This document shows, piece by piece, positions 6,143-12,033 of a stretch of DNA of 12,033 bases. Each line of letters starts with the position of its first letter. Within the stretch, counting starts at the first letter, position 1. The stretch is from an uncultured Eubacteriaceae bacterium (lineage in GTDB: Bacteria; Bacillota; Clostridia; Eubacteriales; Eubacteriaceae). The stretch is taken from the NCBI GenBank assembly GCA_947625175.1, contig CANQNI010000033.1:1-12033 (forward strand), in the 5' to 3' direction. Position numbers and translations under genes: made by a program. The notes beneath the pieces were generated by a model. That model saw only the letters and a program-made list of their open reading frames with translations, made no database searches and was not told the origin of the DNA.

Positions 6143-6985
6143 TTACAAAGGTAACTCAAACCGATGGAAAGTTTTTGTTTCTAAATCAATAATTACATAA
6201 ATAATAGTTTCTTCATTGAATTCTGTTTGACCTGGTTGAATACAAATTGTTTTACCTAACTGATTATAATAAAATCCGCCAACTATTGGACTTTCATGAA
6301 GATGACCATGAAGTGTAAATAAAGGTTGATTCTTCTTGATGAATTGATAAATATCTTCAGATCCTAAATCATGATCAACATTATAAGCGTAAGCTAAATC
6401 AAGATGTTTTGGAGGTTCATGGGTTACAAAAATAGACCTATCCTGATTGTTAGGTTTTGGAAGTGAATTTAAAATATCTTTCATTAAGGGAAGATTTTTT
6501 CTTTCGTTTTCCCAATCAGGTATTATCTGGTAACCTTCTCTAGTTGATTTAAATTGTTCGCAATGGAATTGTTTTTCCGGATGATAAGCTTCTTCATTAA
6601 CAATTCGATCCTTACAGGCAAAGGGAGTATCTAGAATATTATTAAGACCAATAAATTCATAATCGTTAATAGTTACTTTATTTTTATTAATATTAAAGAT
6701 ATTAGGAAACCTCGAACAGAGATTATTAAATTTTAAGTCATAAGCTTCAAGATCATCATTTCCCATCATTACAAGATAATTAATATTCTTCGTATTTAAT
6801 CTTCTAAAATATTCAGGTAAATATTCATTTAAAAATTTGTTTTGAATAGAATATCTTTCTCCCCATTTTGGTAAGATATCACCACCATTAACAATTGTAT
6901 TGATATGTCTTTTATTTGCTATTTCAAATATTTTTTCATATTTTTTCTTATCACCGTGAAGATCTGTTGCATATAGAATTTTCAT
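6143..6985 (-). CDS. Calcineurin-like metallophosphoesterase
   Basis: This 280-residue cytoplasmic protein has the metal-binding motifs of the family in order: TDLHGD (Asp8, His10), GGDIL (Asp36), GNDD (75-78, where GNHD is usual), THEPP at about 189-193 and GHLH at about 226-229. The two-metal site therefore looks complete except that the catalytic histidine of GNHD is Asp77. The domain is longer than minimal YfcE-type enzymes, with an insert between GNDD and THEPP (about 100-180). Substrate unknown; the family includes phosphodiesterases, nucleotidases and protein phosphatases. No Shine-Dalgarno sequence precedes the ATG at 6985, unlike its neighbours, and the candidate promoters lie close upstream (see promoter entry). 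It stands alone: the HAD operon downstream seems to have its own promoter, and no clear terminator separates them. Confidence 0.88.
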   Translation of the reverse strand: MKILYATDLHGDKKKYEKIFEIANKRHINTIVNGGDILPKWGERYSIQNKFLNEYLPEYFRRLNTKNINYLVMMGNDDLEAYDLKFNNLCSRFPNIFNINKNKVTINDYEFIGLNNILDTPFACKDRIVNEEAYHPEKQFHCEQFKSTREGYQIIPDWENERKNLPLMKDILNSLPKPNNQDRSIFVTHEPPKHLDLAYAYNVDHDLGSEDIYQFIKKNQPLFTLHGHLHESPIVGGFYYNQLGKTICIQPGQTEFNEETIIYVIIDLETKTFHRFELPL

Positions 6986-6996
6986 AATTAAAGTAA

Positions 6997-7058
6997 TTTA
7001 TATAATAAATAAGTTTTATCTGTTAAAATATTATAATTCATTATTTTATGGATATTAA
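6997..7058 (-). promoter_or_regulatory. Candidate promoters for the metallophosphoesterase gene
   Basis: Two candidates are visible on the minus strand. The proximal one is TTAACA (7026-7021), 18-base spacer, TATAAA (7002-6997), which would start RNA about five bases before the ATG, a nearly leaderless message. The distal one is TTAATA (7058-7053), 17-base spacer, perfect TATAAT (7035-7030), with a leader of about 38 bases that contains no ribosome binding site. The distal -10 lies within an ATTATAAT palindrome whose other strand (7032-7037) could serve the TPR gene. Confidence 0.4.
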
Positions 7059-7079
7059 ATAAATATAATTATTTAATTT

Positions 7080-7085
7080 GGGGGT
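7080..7085 (+). promoter_or_regulatory. Ribosome binding site GGGGGT deciding the ATG at 7090
   Basis: A G-rich run (ggggg at 7080-7084) lies five bases before ATG 7090 and overlaps the alternative TTG at 7078. The TTG start would destroy its use as a ribosome binding site, so ATG 7090 is chosen. Confidence 0.65.
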
Positions 7086-7089
7086 CGTA

Positions 7090-7959
7090 ATGGACGAAAA
7101 TAATTATGAATTAATTAGAAAGCAACATGAAGTAATGTTACCGGACAACATTGATCCGGAGACACTAGAACGCTTTAAAGTTATAGAAAAATTAAAGAAA
7201 GATCATGAGTTTGCGCGTGCTGTTGATTTAGCTCAGGAATTAGTTACTGATTTATTAGCTCAAACGGAAGATATCGAAAAAGTTCCTCTTCATTTTGATA
7301 ATTCAGTACAAGAAACTTTATATTTAAAGAGACATCCTGATTATGTTCCAGGCGAACCTGATTTACCATTATATCAGGCTTTATATTCACTCGGATCTTT
7401 ACTCATTGAATGTAAATATCCTAATGAAGCAATAGATCCATTAAAGTTATCTTTATCTCTTTCTCCCTACTCTCCTTATGAAGCTATTGAATATATTGAA
7501 GCTTTAAAACAAATAGGGGACTTAGATGAAGCGGAAAAAGTTATTAAATATGCTCTTAGTTTTACATACAAACCTGAACAGATAGCTCATCTTATTAGAA
7601 GTTTAGGTTTTATTTATATCGAAAGAGAAAAATATGATATAGCTCGAATGCTTTATCTTATTAGTATCGAAATTGATGAATCTCCAATAGCTTATGAAGA
7701 ATTAGCTTATATTAGTGTTAAAAACGAAGGAATTCCTGAACTTAATTTAAGAAATTTAGATGCTTTTCTTAAAGAAAATAATATTGATATAATTCCGCAA
7801 TATAAAATTGCAACTGAAATTCTAGAATATCTTTATGATCAATTTGAAAATGGTCAGTTAGATATTGAAGATTTAGATGATGATATGCAAGACTATTTTG
7901 AAGAAGCTCTAGACTTATTACATATTGATATGGACGAAGATGGAGAAAGTAAAGAATAA
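7090..7959 (+). CDS. Tetratricopeptide-repeat (TPR) protein
   Basis: The 289-residue soluble protein (from ATG 7090) is helical and acidic, with no signal peptide or membrane segment. Repeats of about 34 residues with TPR spacing are readable: LYQALYSLGSLLIECKYPNEAIDPLKLSLSLSP, then PYEAIEYIEALKQIGDLDEAEKVIKYALSF, then IAHLIRSLGFIYIEREKYDIARMLYLISIEID. Each has the small-residue and aromatic positions of TPR helices A and B. The N-terminal part (KDHEFARAVDLAQELV) may be another, degenerate, repeat. The C-terminus is strongly acidic (EDLDDDMQDYFEEALDLLHIDMDEDGESKE). Such proteins act as scaffolds for protein partners; no partner can be inferred here. It is monocistronic: the divergent phosphoesterase lies upstream, and 94 bases containing a candidate promoter separate it from the next gene. 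I do not recognise a specific family. Confidence 0.85.
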   Translation: MDENNYELIRKQHEVMLPDNIDPETLERFKVIEKLKKDHEFARAVDLAQELVTDLLAQTEDIEKVPLHFDNSVQETLYLKRHPDYVPGEPDLPLYQALYSLGSLLIECKYPNEAIDPLKLSLSLSPYSPYEAIEYIEALKQIGDLDEAEKVIKYALSFTYKPEQIAHLIRSLGFIYIEREKYDIARMLYLISIEIDESPIAYEELAYISVKNEGIPELNLRNLDAFLKENNIDIIPQYKIATEILEYLYDQFENGQLDIEDLDDDMQDYFEEALDLLHIDMDEDGESKE

Positions 7960-8008
7960 TATGATTTATTTTAAAGATTAATGATTATTTGTTCTTTTTA
8001 ATAAAATT

Positions 8009-8037
8009 TTTAAAACAATTGGGTAAAAAGTTATAAA
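8009..8037 (+). promoter_or_regulatory. Candidate promoter of the TMEM175-like cluster
   Basis: TTTAAA (8009-8014), a 17-base spacer and TATAAA (8032-8037) make a reasonable sigma-A-type promoter. RNA would start near 8044, only about ten bases before ATG 8054, and no Shine-Dalgarno sequence lies in that stretch. Confidence 0.4.
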
Positions 8038-8053
8038 AAAGACCATAAATTCC

Positions 8054-8626
8054 ATGAAAACTTCAACGCTTCAACCTTTTAATGCAGCTGTAGTTGCTAT
8101 TGCTTGTACTTTATTAGTACTGGAGCTTGATGCTCCTGAAACAGGAAAATTAGACGATTTATTTAATATGGGGAGTAATCTACTCGCTCATTATAATAGT
8201 TTTAGTTTAATCTATTTATTCTGGTATATGCATGCTAGAGAAATAGAAAGAGTAGATTCAGTTTCTCCTTTTATTGTTTTATTAAATAATTTCTGGTTAC
8301 TCTTTATTACTTTTATACCCTTTGCTACAGATTGGGTTGAAAACTTTCCAGACCAGACAACACCGCAATTAATTATAATTTTAGATTTTACGGCTTGCTA
8401 TTTTTTAAATAATTGGATTATTAAATTAATGATAGATGATAATCCAAACGTGAAGTTTTCAATTAAAACACCGTTTAGGGATCGAATCCCAATTTATATT
8501 TTGTTAATAGCAGCTTTAATAAATTCTTTCTTCTTCCCAATATTAAATGTATTAATTATCTTTTTATTAACCCTATTTTTTATTTACTGGATATTTAAAA
8601 ATCGAAAAAAAGATTTAAGATTATAG
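8054..8626 (+). CDS. TMEM175-like (DUF1211) membrane protein lacking the FSD pore motif
   Basis: This 190-residue protein has about five or six hydrophobic segments (roughly 10-23, 45-60, 73-91, 103-125, 146-160 and 163-181). The first, FNAAVVAIACTLLVLELDAPE, matches the opening helix of bacterial TMEM175 proteins (FSDAVFAIAITLLVLEL...P). The following HYNSFSLIYLFWYMHAREIERVD and LLNNFWLLFITFIPFATDWVENFP match their second and third segments. Bacterial TMEM175 forms tetrameric potassium-permeable channels, and the FSD motif of helix 1 is their hallmark; here it reads FNA, so conduction may be lost or changed. Other anchors (TLLVLEL, the WYMH region, FIPF) remain, so the family call is fair. 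No ribosome binding site is seen before the ATG. The GTG/ATG region of the next small gene follows at once, so the two are co-transcribed. Confidence 0.75.
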   Translation: MKTSTLQPFNAAVVAIACTLLVLELDAPETGKLDDLFNMGSNLLAHYNSFSLIYLFWYMHAREIERVDSVSPFIVLLNNFWLLFITFIPFATDWVENFPDQTTPQLIIILDFTACYFLNNWIIKLMIDDNPNVKFSIKTPFRDRIPIYILLIAALINSFFFPILNVLIIFLLTLFFIYWIFKNRKKDLRL

Positions 8627-8635
8627 GTGAAAATG

Positions 8636-8935
8636 ATGCAAAAAATTGACAGAGTTAGTTTTATCGTTGGTTTTATTCGTGGATATACTGAGAGTAATTT
8701 ACAACGCTTTGAAAAAAATGATGGAAAATATCTTTTAAATAAAATTAAAATTGTTGATTATGAAAAAATAAAACATTTGGCTGAATTAAACGCTATTCGT
8801 TGTTTAATGTATAACAGAGTTATTAATGCTGAAAACTTTTCTCTTGGAGAAATCTTAGATGCTCTTAACAAAAATGATGAAGAAGCAAAAAAAATTAAGG
8901 AAGATCTATCTAAATTACCAAGCTGGACATCTTAA
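8636..8935 (+). CDS. Small protein of unknown function in the TMEM175-PH cluster
   Basis: I do not recognise this 99-residue protein. It is soluble, charged and mostly helical by composition, with a central KIKIVDYEKIKHLAELNAIRCLMYNRVI stretch and a C-terminal EAKKIKEDLSKLP helix. It has one cysteine and no metal, nucleotide or DNA-binding motif that I can see. The start was chosen from AGGTGA at 8625-8630, whose GG lies eight bases before ATG 8636. GTG 8627 (102 residues) and ATG 8633 (100 residues) are in the same frame, but GTG 8627 overlaps that ribosome binding site. It sits between the TMEM175-like gene (stop at 8626) and the PH-domain gene (start at 8949), so the three are almost certainly one transcript. 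Codon use and base composition match the neighbours, and the frame has its own ribosome binding site, which supports a real gene. Confidence 0.75.
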   Translation: MQKIDRVSFIVGFIRGYTESNLQRFEKNDGKYLLNKIKIVDYEKIKHLAELNAIRCLMYNRVINAENFSLGEILDALNKNDEEAKKIKEDLSKLPSWTS

Positions 8936-8948
8936 AGGAGATTAATTA

Positions 8949-9311
8949 ATGAGTGATTTAAACGAACTTCAATGGACCTTTGGTATTGAAGTAGCAGTTC
9001 CTGAACAAATAAAAAAACTTTTGATTATTGATGAAAAACCACTTTGCGCATTTAAAACGATAAGAGATGCTGCTGTATTTACGAACAAACGCCTTATTGT
9101 AAGTGATACTCAAGGTCTAACCGGAAAGAAAAAAGAGATCTACTTTCTACCATACAAATCAATTATAATGTATTCTATTGAAAACGCAGGTCATCTAGAT
9201 ATAAATTCTGAAATCGAACTTTGGACGAAAGCTGGTAATATTAAAATTAATCTTAAACGCGGGGCTGATCTAGAAAAAATCGCTAAAATTATCGGGGAAT
9301 ATATAAGTTAA
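8949..9311 (+). CDS. Bacterial PH-domain protein (bPH_1, PF08000-like)
   Basis: The 120-residue protein is a single bacterial pleckstrin-homology-like domain. The diagnostic core is VFTNKRLIVSDTQGLTGKKKEIYFLPYKSI at about 38-67, followed by MYSIENAGHLDINSEIELW and a final amphipathic helix (DLEKIAKIIGEYIS). This pattern, with FTNKRL and QGLTGKK before PYKSI, is typical of the bPH_1 family of Bacillota (formerly DUF1696), whose members assemble into ring-like oligomers. Cellular role is poorly known; membrane or envelope-stress links have been proposed for relatives. AAAGGAG at 8934-8940 overlaps the previous stop codon and lies eight bases before the ATG, a strong ribosome binding site. It is the last gene of the cluster, ahead of a terminator, and may be the best-expressed one, given this site. 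Confidence 0.9.
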   Translation: MSDLNELQWTFGIEVAVPEQIKKLLIIDEKPLCAFKTIRDAAVFTNKRLIVSDTQGLTGKKKEIYFLPYKSIIMYSIENAGHLDINSEIELWTKAGNIKINLKRGADLEKIAKIIGEYIS

Positions 9312-9350
9312 AGTAGTTATTCGGATTAATGAATAACTACTTTTTATTTT
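9310..9350. terminator. Intrinsic terminator of the TMEM175-PH cluster, perhaps bidirectional
   Basis: AAAGTAGTTATTC (9310-9322) pairs with GAATAACTACTTT (9331-9343): 13 base pairs around an eight-base loop, followed by TTATTTT on the plus strand. The convergent methyltransferase gene ends at 9349, so the same hairpin can stop minus-strand RNA; its T tract in that direction (TTAACTT) is poor. Confidence 0.88.
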
Positions 9351-10743
9351 AATTAATTTTAGATAATAAACATACTGTTTCTACATTGGTTGTCATTGGA
9401 AATAAATTTACTGATTCCATCTTGTCTACTCGATAACCCTTTTCTTTAAACATTTCAAGATCTTTTCTAAGTTCAACTGGATTACAGGAAACGTAAATAA
9501 AATATTCCGGATTAAAATTAAGAATTTTCTTTAAAGCTTTTGGTGTAATTCCATATCTAGGTGGATCGAGAATAATAACATCTGGTTTAATATCTAATTC
9601 ATCAACCTTCTTTAAAACATCGCCACTTATAAATTCTATATTTGTTATATCATTTAATTTAGCATTTTCTTTAGCTATTTCAACAGCCTCTTCAATAAGT
9701 TCAATTGAAATAACTTTGTCAACCAAATCGGATAACAGAATTCCAATACTACCCGTACCTGAATACAAATCAAAAAGAATTGTACTATCTCTATTTTTTG
9801 TAATATTTTCAAGATAATCTCTAACAATTGAAAAGAGCTGATCTGCTCCACTAGTGTTGACCTGGAAAAATGAATAAGGGGTTATCATAAATTCTTTGCC
9901 TAGAATTTCATCATTAAAGATTTTAGATCCGTAAAGTATTTTTTCTGATTCCGGATTTACTGCGTCAGCAACATTATCACTTATAGTCCATAATATTCCA
10001 GAAATTTTTCCTTCAAGATTTAAATTTTCTAGATGATTAACAAACTCTTTTTCATCTAAATTTTCTTCAGATGTAGTAACCAGGTTAATTAAGACATCAC
10101 CAGTCCGTTCTCCTCGTCTTAAAACTAAATATCTTAAAAAACCATGGTGGGTATGTTTATGAAAAAAATCAGTTTCCTTTTCTATAAAATAATCTAAAAC
10201 AGCTTTACGAATTGTTTCAAAATCGTTTGGAACTAGCTGGCAATTATCAGTATTTAAAATATTATAAAATTTTCCTTTTTCATGAAGACCTAAGGTTAAT
10301 TCTCCATCTTTTTCCTGATTTCCAAAACTATATTCCATTTTATTTCGGTACTTCCGGTTATGTTCAACATCACTTAATCCTTCAAAAGGATAATCCTGAA
10401 ATAATTCTTTTAAATAGTTTTCTTTTATTTGTAGTTCCTCTTCTGGAGTTATTAAATTAAAAGTACATCCCCCACAGTTAACAGGATTATTACAAAGTTC
10501 ACAATCAGGTAAAACTAAATCCTCGTAATTTATAAGTTGTCCTTCTATTTTTTTTCTTTTCTTTTTAGTGATTTTAATTAAACCTTTTTTGCCAGGAATA
10601 ACATTTTTAACTTTAATTTGAGTTTGAGGAGTTATAATATCTTTACTTGATGAATGAGTATTATTTTCTATAGGATAACTAAGTGCGGTGTTTAACTTGT
10701 CTAATTTATCAAATTCAACTAATAGAATATCGCCTTTTTTCAT
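9349..10743 (-). CDS. 23S rRNA (uracil-C5)-methyltransferase, RlmD/RlmCD (RumA) family
   Basis: From ATG 10743 the protein has 464 residues. It has an N-terminal TRAM-like domain (about 1-75), then a 4Fe-4S site: Cys84-x5-Cys90-x2-Cys93 (in CNNPVNCGGC) with a fourth ligand at Cys168 (TDNCQLVP), the RlmD arrangement. Cys81 adds a fifth cysteine. The SAM-dependent domain shows FFQVNTSGADQLF (292-304), DLYSGTGSIGI (325-335), DPPR (393-396), the catalytic Cys420 in YVSCNPVELRKD and the general-base Glu455 in TTNVETV, where HVE is more usual. Members methylate U1939 and/or U747 of 23S rRNA; Gram-positive RlmCD does both, so the target is not settled. An upstream ATG at 10800 is in frame but lies inside the divergent gene. 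A perfect TATAAT ends seven bases before 10743, so the message probably begins at the ATG itself. Confidence 0.93.
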   Translation of the reverse strand: MKKGDILLVEFDKLDKLNTALSYPIENNTHSSSKDIITPQTQIKVKNVIPGKKGLIKITKKKRKKIEGQLINYEDLVLPDCELCNNPVNCGGCTFNLITPEEELQIKENYLKELFQDYPFEGLSDVEHNRKYRNKMEYSFGNQEKDGELTLGLHEKGKFYNILNTDNCQLVPNDFETIRKAVLDYFIEKETDFFHKHTHHGFLRYLVLRRGERTGDVLINLVTTSEENLDEKEFVNHLENLNLEGKISGILWTISDNVADAVNPESEKILYGSKIFNDEILGKEFMITPYSFFQVNTSGADQLFSIVRDYLENITKNRDSTILFDLYSGTGSIGILLSDLVDKVISIELIEEAVEIAKENAKLNDITNIEFISGDVLKKVDELDIKPDVIILDPPRYGITPKALKKILNFNPEYFIYVSCNPVELRKDLEMFKEKGYRVDKMESVNLFPMTTNVETVCLLSKIN

Positions 10744-10749
10744 ACTTAA

Positions 10750-10778
10750 ATTATAATGGTGAATTAAATGTTTGAAAA
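10750..10778 (-). promoter_or_regulatory. Promoter of the rRNA methyltransferase gene, predicting a leaderless message
   Basis: On the minus strand TTTTCA (10778-10773), a 17-base spacer and a perfect TATAAT (10755-10750) form a good promoter. Six bases separate the -10 from ATG 10743, so the usual start point is the A of the ATG. No ribosome binding site precedes the ATG. The -35 lies inside the 5' coding end of the divergent gene. Confidence 0.6.
10752..10762 (+). promoter_or_regulatory. Plus-strand -10 box and weak ribosome binding site before the wall hydrolase gene
   Basis: TATAAT at 10752-10757 overlaps the minus-strand -10 through the ATTATAAT palindrome (10750-10757). No -35 is visible at 15-19 bases upstream. 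GGTGA at 10758-10762 lies five bases before ATG 10768 and could bind the ribosome, but only if RNA starts further upstream than this -10 predicts. One of the two readings must be wrong. Confidence 0.35.
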
Positions 10779-11907
10779 TGGAAAAAAATATCACAAGCAA
10801 ATTGCATTAGTTATATCGACTTTCCTTTTTCTTTTGGCTTTAGGTTATACTTGTGTTTTCAGTCTAAGTAAAACTTTAACTATTAAAGTTAACAATAGAT
10901 TGACAGCAGGTTCAAAATCACAGGTAGAACAAATAACTAATGCTGGTTTAAATAAAACTTTAAGACAGGTATTAGAAGAAAACTCTTATCCAACTGATGA
11001 TAGTTACGTTTACGATGTTAATCTGGATACTAAAATAAAAAATATAAATGAAGTTACAATAGATAAAAAAGTTAACGGTAATATAGAAGTAGACGGAAAC
11101 GTTATTGAATATACTTCTGGAGCTCAAAATATTAACGATCTTCTGAGTGAATTAGGTATCAAGATGTCTACCATTGACTATACTGAACCTCCTGTAGAAA
11201 CTGAACTGACTCAGGATATTAACAAGATTGTAATTCATCGTCAAAATCAAAAACGTGAACAGCGTGAGGAAGCAATAGCCTACACTGTTGATCAAACGTA
11301 TGATAGTAATCTTGAAGAAGGTGAAGTTGAAGTTGATATACCCGGTATAGAAGGTAAACAACTGGTTACTGAAGATGTTAAGTATCAGGATGGAAAACCG
11401 ATTGAAAGAAATCTGGTAACTCAGGAAGTTTTATTACAACCTGTAACTCAAGTCGTTAGAATTGGTACTAAGTCGGAATCAAGTGCTGGCTCCTATTTAC
11501 CCTATTCTAGTACTAACTCTTTAAATCCAGTAAGTAGTATTCTATCTAATCTAAGTTATAACGGAACAGAATTAAACCAGGAAGCTTTTGATCTAGTTTG
11601 TGCTATCGTTGAACATGAAGGTGGAAGTAATTATACTGGTGCCCTAGCGGTAATGAGTTGCGTTATGAATAGAGTCGATTCACCTAATTATCCTGATGAT
11701 CCTGTTAGTGTTTTAACAGCTCCTGGACAGTTCGCTTCTTATCTTGATGGTTATTATCTACAATTCTTAGGTAAATCATCTGTTGAAGTACGCCAGGCTG
11801 TAAAAGATTGTCTAAACGGAAAACGCAGCCATAATTATTTAAACTTCAGAAGTTATAGAACCGAAAATTCAGTAAATATTGGTGGAAACTGGTTCTTTAA
11901 TGATTAA
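10768..11907 (+). CDS. Membrane-anchored cell wall hydrolase with G5 and SleB-type (Hydrolase_2) domains
   Basis: The 379-residue protein has an N-terminal membrane anchor (about 11-33), then a DUF348/YabE-like ubiquitin-fold segment (about 94-157) and a G5 domain (about 158-234: KREQREEAIAYTVDQTYDS, GIEGKQLVTEDVKYQDGKPI, VTQEVLLQPVTQVVRIGT). A Ser/Asn-rich linker (about 235-265) leads to a SleB/Hydrolase_2 catalytic domain (about 270-372) with AFDLVCAIVEHEGG (Glu282 or Glu284 likely catalytic by position), VMSCVMNRVDSPNYP, LTAPGQFASYLDGYY and IGGNWFFN. This organisation resembles resuscitation-factor and spore-cortex hydrolases acting outside the cell on peptidoglycan; G5 probably binds wall glycans. 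The role (growth, separation or sporulation) cannot be told. It is divergent from the rRNA methyltransferase with 24 bases between the start codons, and ends at its own terminator. Confidence 0.9.
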   Translation: MFENGKKYHKQIALVISTFLFLLALGYTCVFSLSKTLTIKVNNRLTAGSKSQVEQITNAGLNKTLRQVLEENSYPTDDSYVYDVNLDTKIKNINEVTIDKKVNGNIEVDGNVIEYTSGAQNINDLLSELGIKMSTIDYTEPPVETELTQDINKIVIHRQNQKREQREEAIAYTVDQTYDSNLEEGEVEVDIPGIEGKQLVTEDVKYQDGKPIERNLVTQEVLLQPVTQVVRIGTKSESSAGSYLPYSSTNSLNPVSSILSNLSYNGTELNQEAFDLVCAIVEHEGGSNYTGALAVMSCVMNRVDSPNYPDDPVSVLTAPGQFASYLDGYYLQFLGKSSVEVRQAVKDCLNGKRSHNYLNFRSYRTENSVNIGGNWFFND

Positions 11908-11910
11908 GAT

Positions 11911-11942
11911 AAAAGTCCGGAATTTATCCGGACTTTTTCTTC
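11911..11942 (+). terminator. Intrinsic terminator of the wall hydrolase gene
   Basis: AAAAGTCCGG (11911-11920) pairs with CCGGACTTTT (11928-11937), ten base pairs around a seven-base loop, followed by TCTTCTATTTTA. It begins three bases after the stop codon. The 91 remaining bases to the window edge are AT-rich and hold no gene that I can see. Confidence 0.92.
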
Positions 11943-12033
11943 TATTTTAGAAAAATATAATTAATGTAATGATGATATAATTATTTTATTATTTCTAGAA
12001 AGCAATTAAACTGTTGAATAATATAAATTATTT

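Noticed and set aside
6134..6148. Inverted repeat TTGTA...TACAA as terminator of the phosphoesterase gene
   Set aside because: Only five base pairs, AT-rich, overlapping the stop codon and with no T tract at the right place.
7078..7089. TTG 7078 as start of the TPR gene
   Set aside because: It overlaps the G-rich ribosome binding site that is properly placed for ATG 7090.
7960..8008. Possible terminator after the TPR gene
   Set aside because: Only a five-pair AAAGA/TCTTT stem with a long loop can be drawn; not convincing in such AT-rich DNA.
10212..10460. 82-residue open frame on the plus strand
   Set aside because: It lies inside the rRNA methyltransferase gene, which is conserved through this stretch; no ribosome binding site.
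10744..10800. Longer rRNA methyltransferase beginning at ATG 10800
   Set aside because: The 19 extra residues would overlap the coding start of the divergent hydrolase and the promoter; the family domain begins at MKKGDILLVEF, which is ATG 10743.
11152..11361. 69-residue open frame on the minus strand
   Set aside because: It is antisense to the G5 domain coding region and has a low-complexity, phenylalanine-rich translation caused by AT content.

Overview
This window is about two-thirds A+T and reads as chromosomal DNA of a low-GC Gram-positive bacterium (Bacillota; Lactobacillales-like or a related anaerobe, genus not recognisable). The signs are a C-terminal PTS EIIA domain, a MacB-type ABC efflux operon with a membrane-anchored adaptor, a bPH_1 protein, an RlmD/RlmCD-like rRNA methyltransferase, a G5/SleB-type wall hydrolase, consensus Shine-Dalgarno sequences and TTG/GTG starts. 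I see no tRNA, rRNA, CRISPR array, insertion sequence or phage gene. Most of it looks like ordinary core or soft-core chromosome rather than a mobile island.

Layout. 1-432 (+) is the 3' end of a PTS permease gene, followed by a perfect 18-bp palindrome that probably ends transcription. 617-4047 (+) is a three-gene efflux operon: adaptor, ATPase and permease, joined by short overlaps. The permease reading frame is interrupted at 3196-3208. A -1 shift on a T TTT TTA heptamer restores an approximately 399-residue MacB-like protein without any gap. A strong hairpin at 4052-4078 separates this operon from the convergent (-) operon 6038-4083: Cof-type HAD phosphatase, Spx/ArsC-like thioredoxin-fold protein, and a small radical SAM protein with a CX4CX2C cluster motif. 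A separate (-) metallophosphoesterase occupies 6985-6143 and is transcribed divergently from a TPR protein (7090-7959, +).

8054-9311 (+) is a tight cluster of a TMEM175-like membrane protein that lacks the FSD motif, a 99-residue protein of unknown function, and a bacterial PH-domain protein; it ends at a 13-bp hairpin. The rRNA methyltransferase (10743-9349, -) and the wall hydrolase (10768-11907, +) diverge from start codons only 24 bp apart, around an ATTATAAT palindrome that offers a -10 box in each direction. The window ends after a clear terminator at 11911-11937.

Most interesting points: the permease frameshift exactly on a canonical slippery heptamer; the apparently leaderless start of the rRNA methyltransferase at the 24-bp divergent junction; the atypical TMEM175 cluster; and the radical SAM operon, which could be a salvage activity. 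I did not find a clearly new defence or mobile system. Family calls come from motifs read by eye; no database search was possible.
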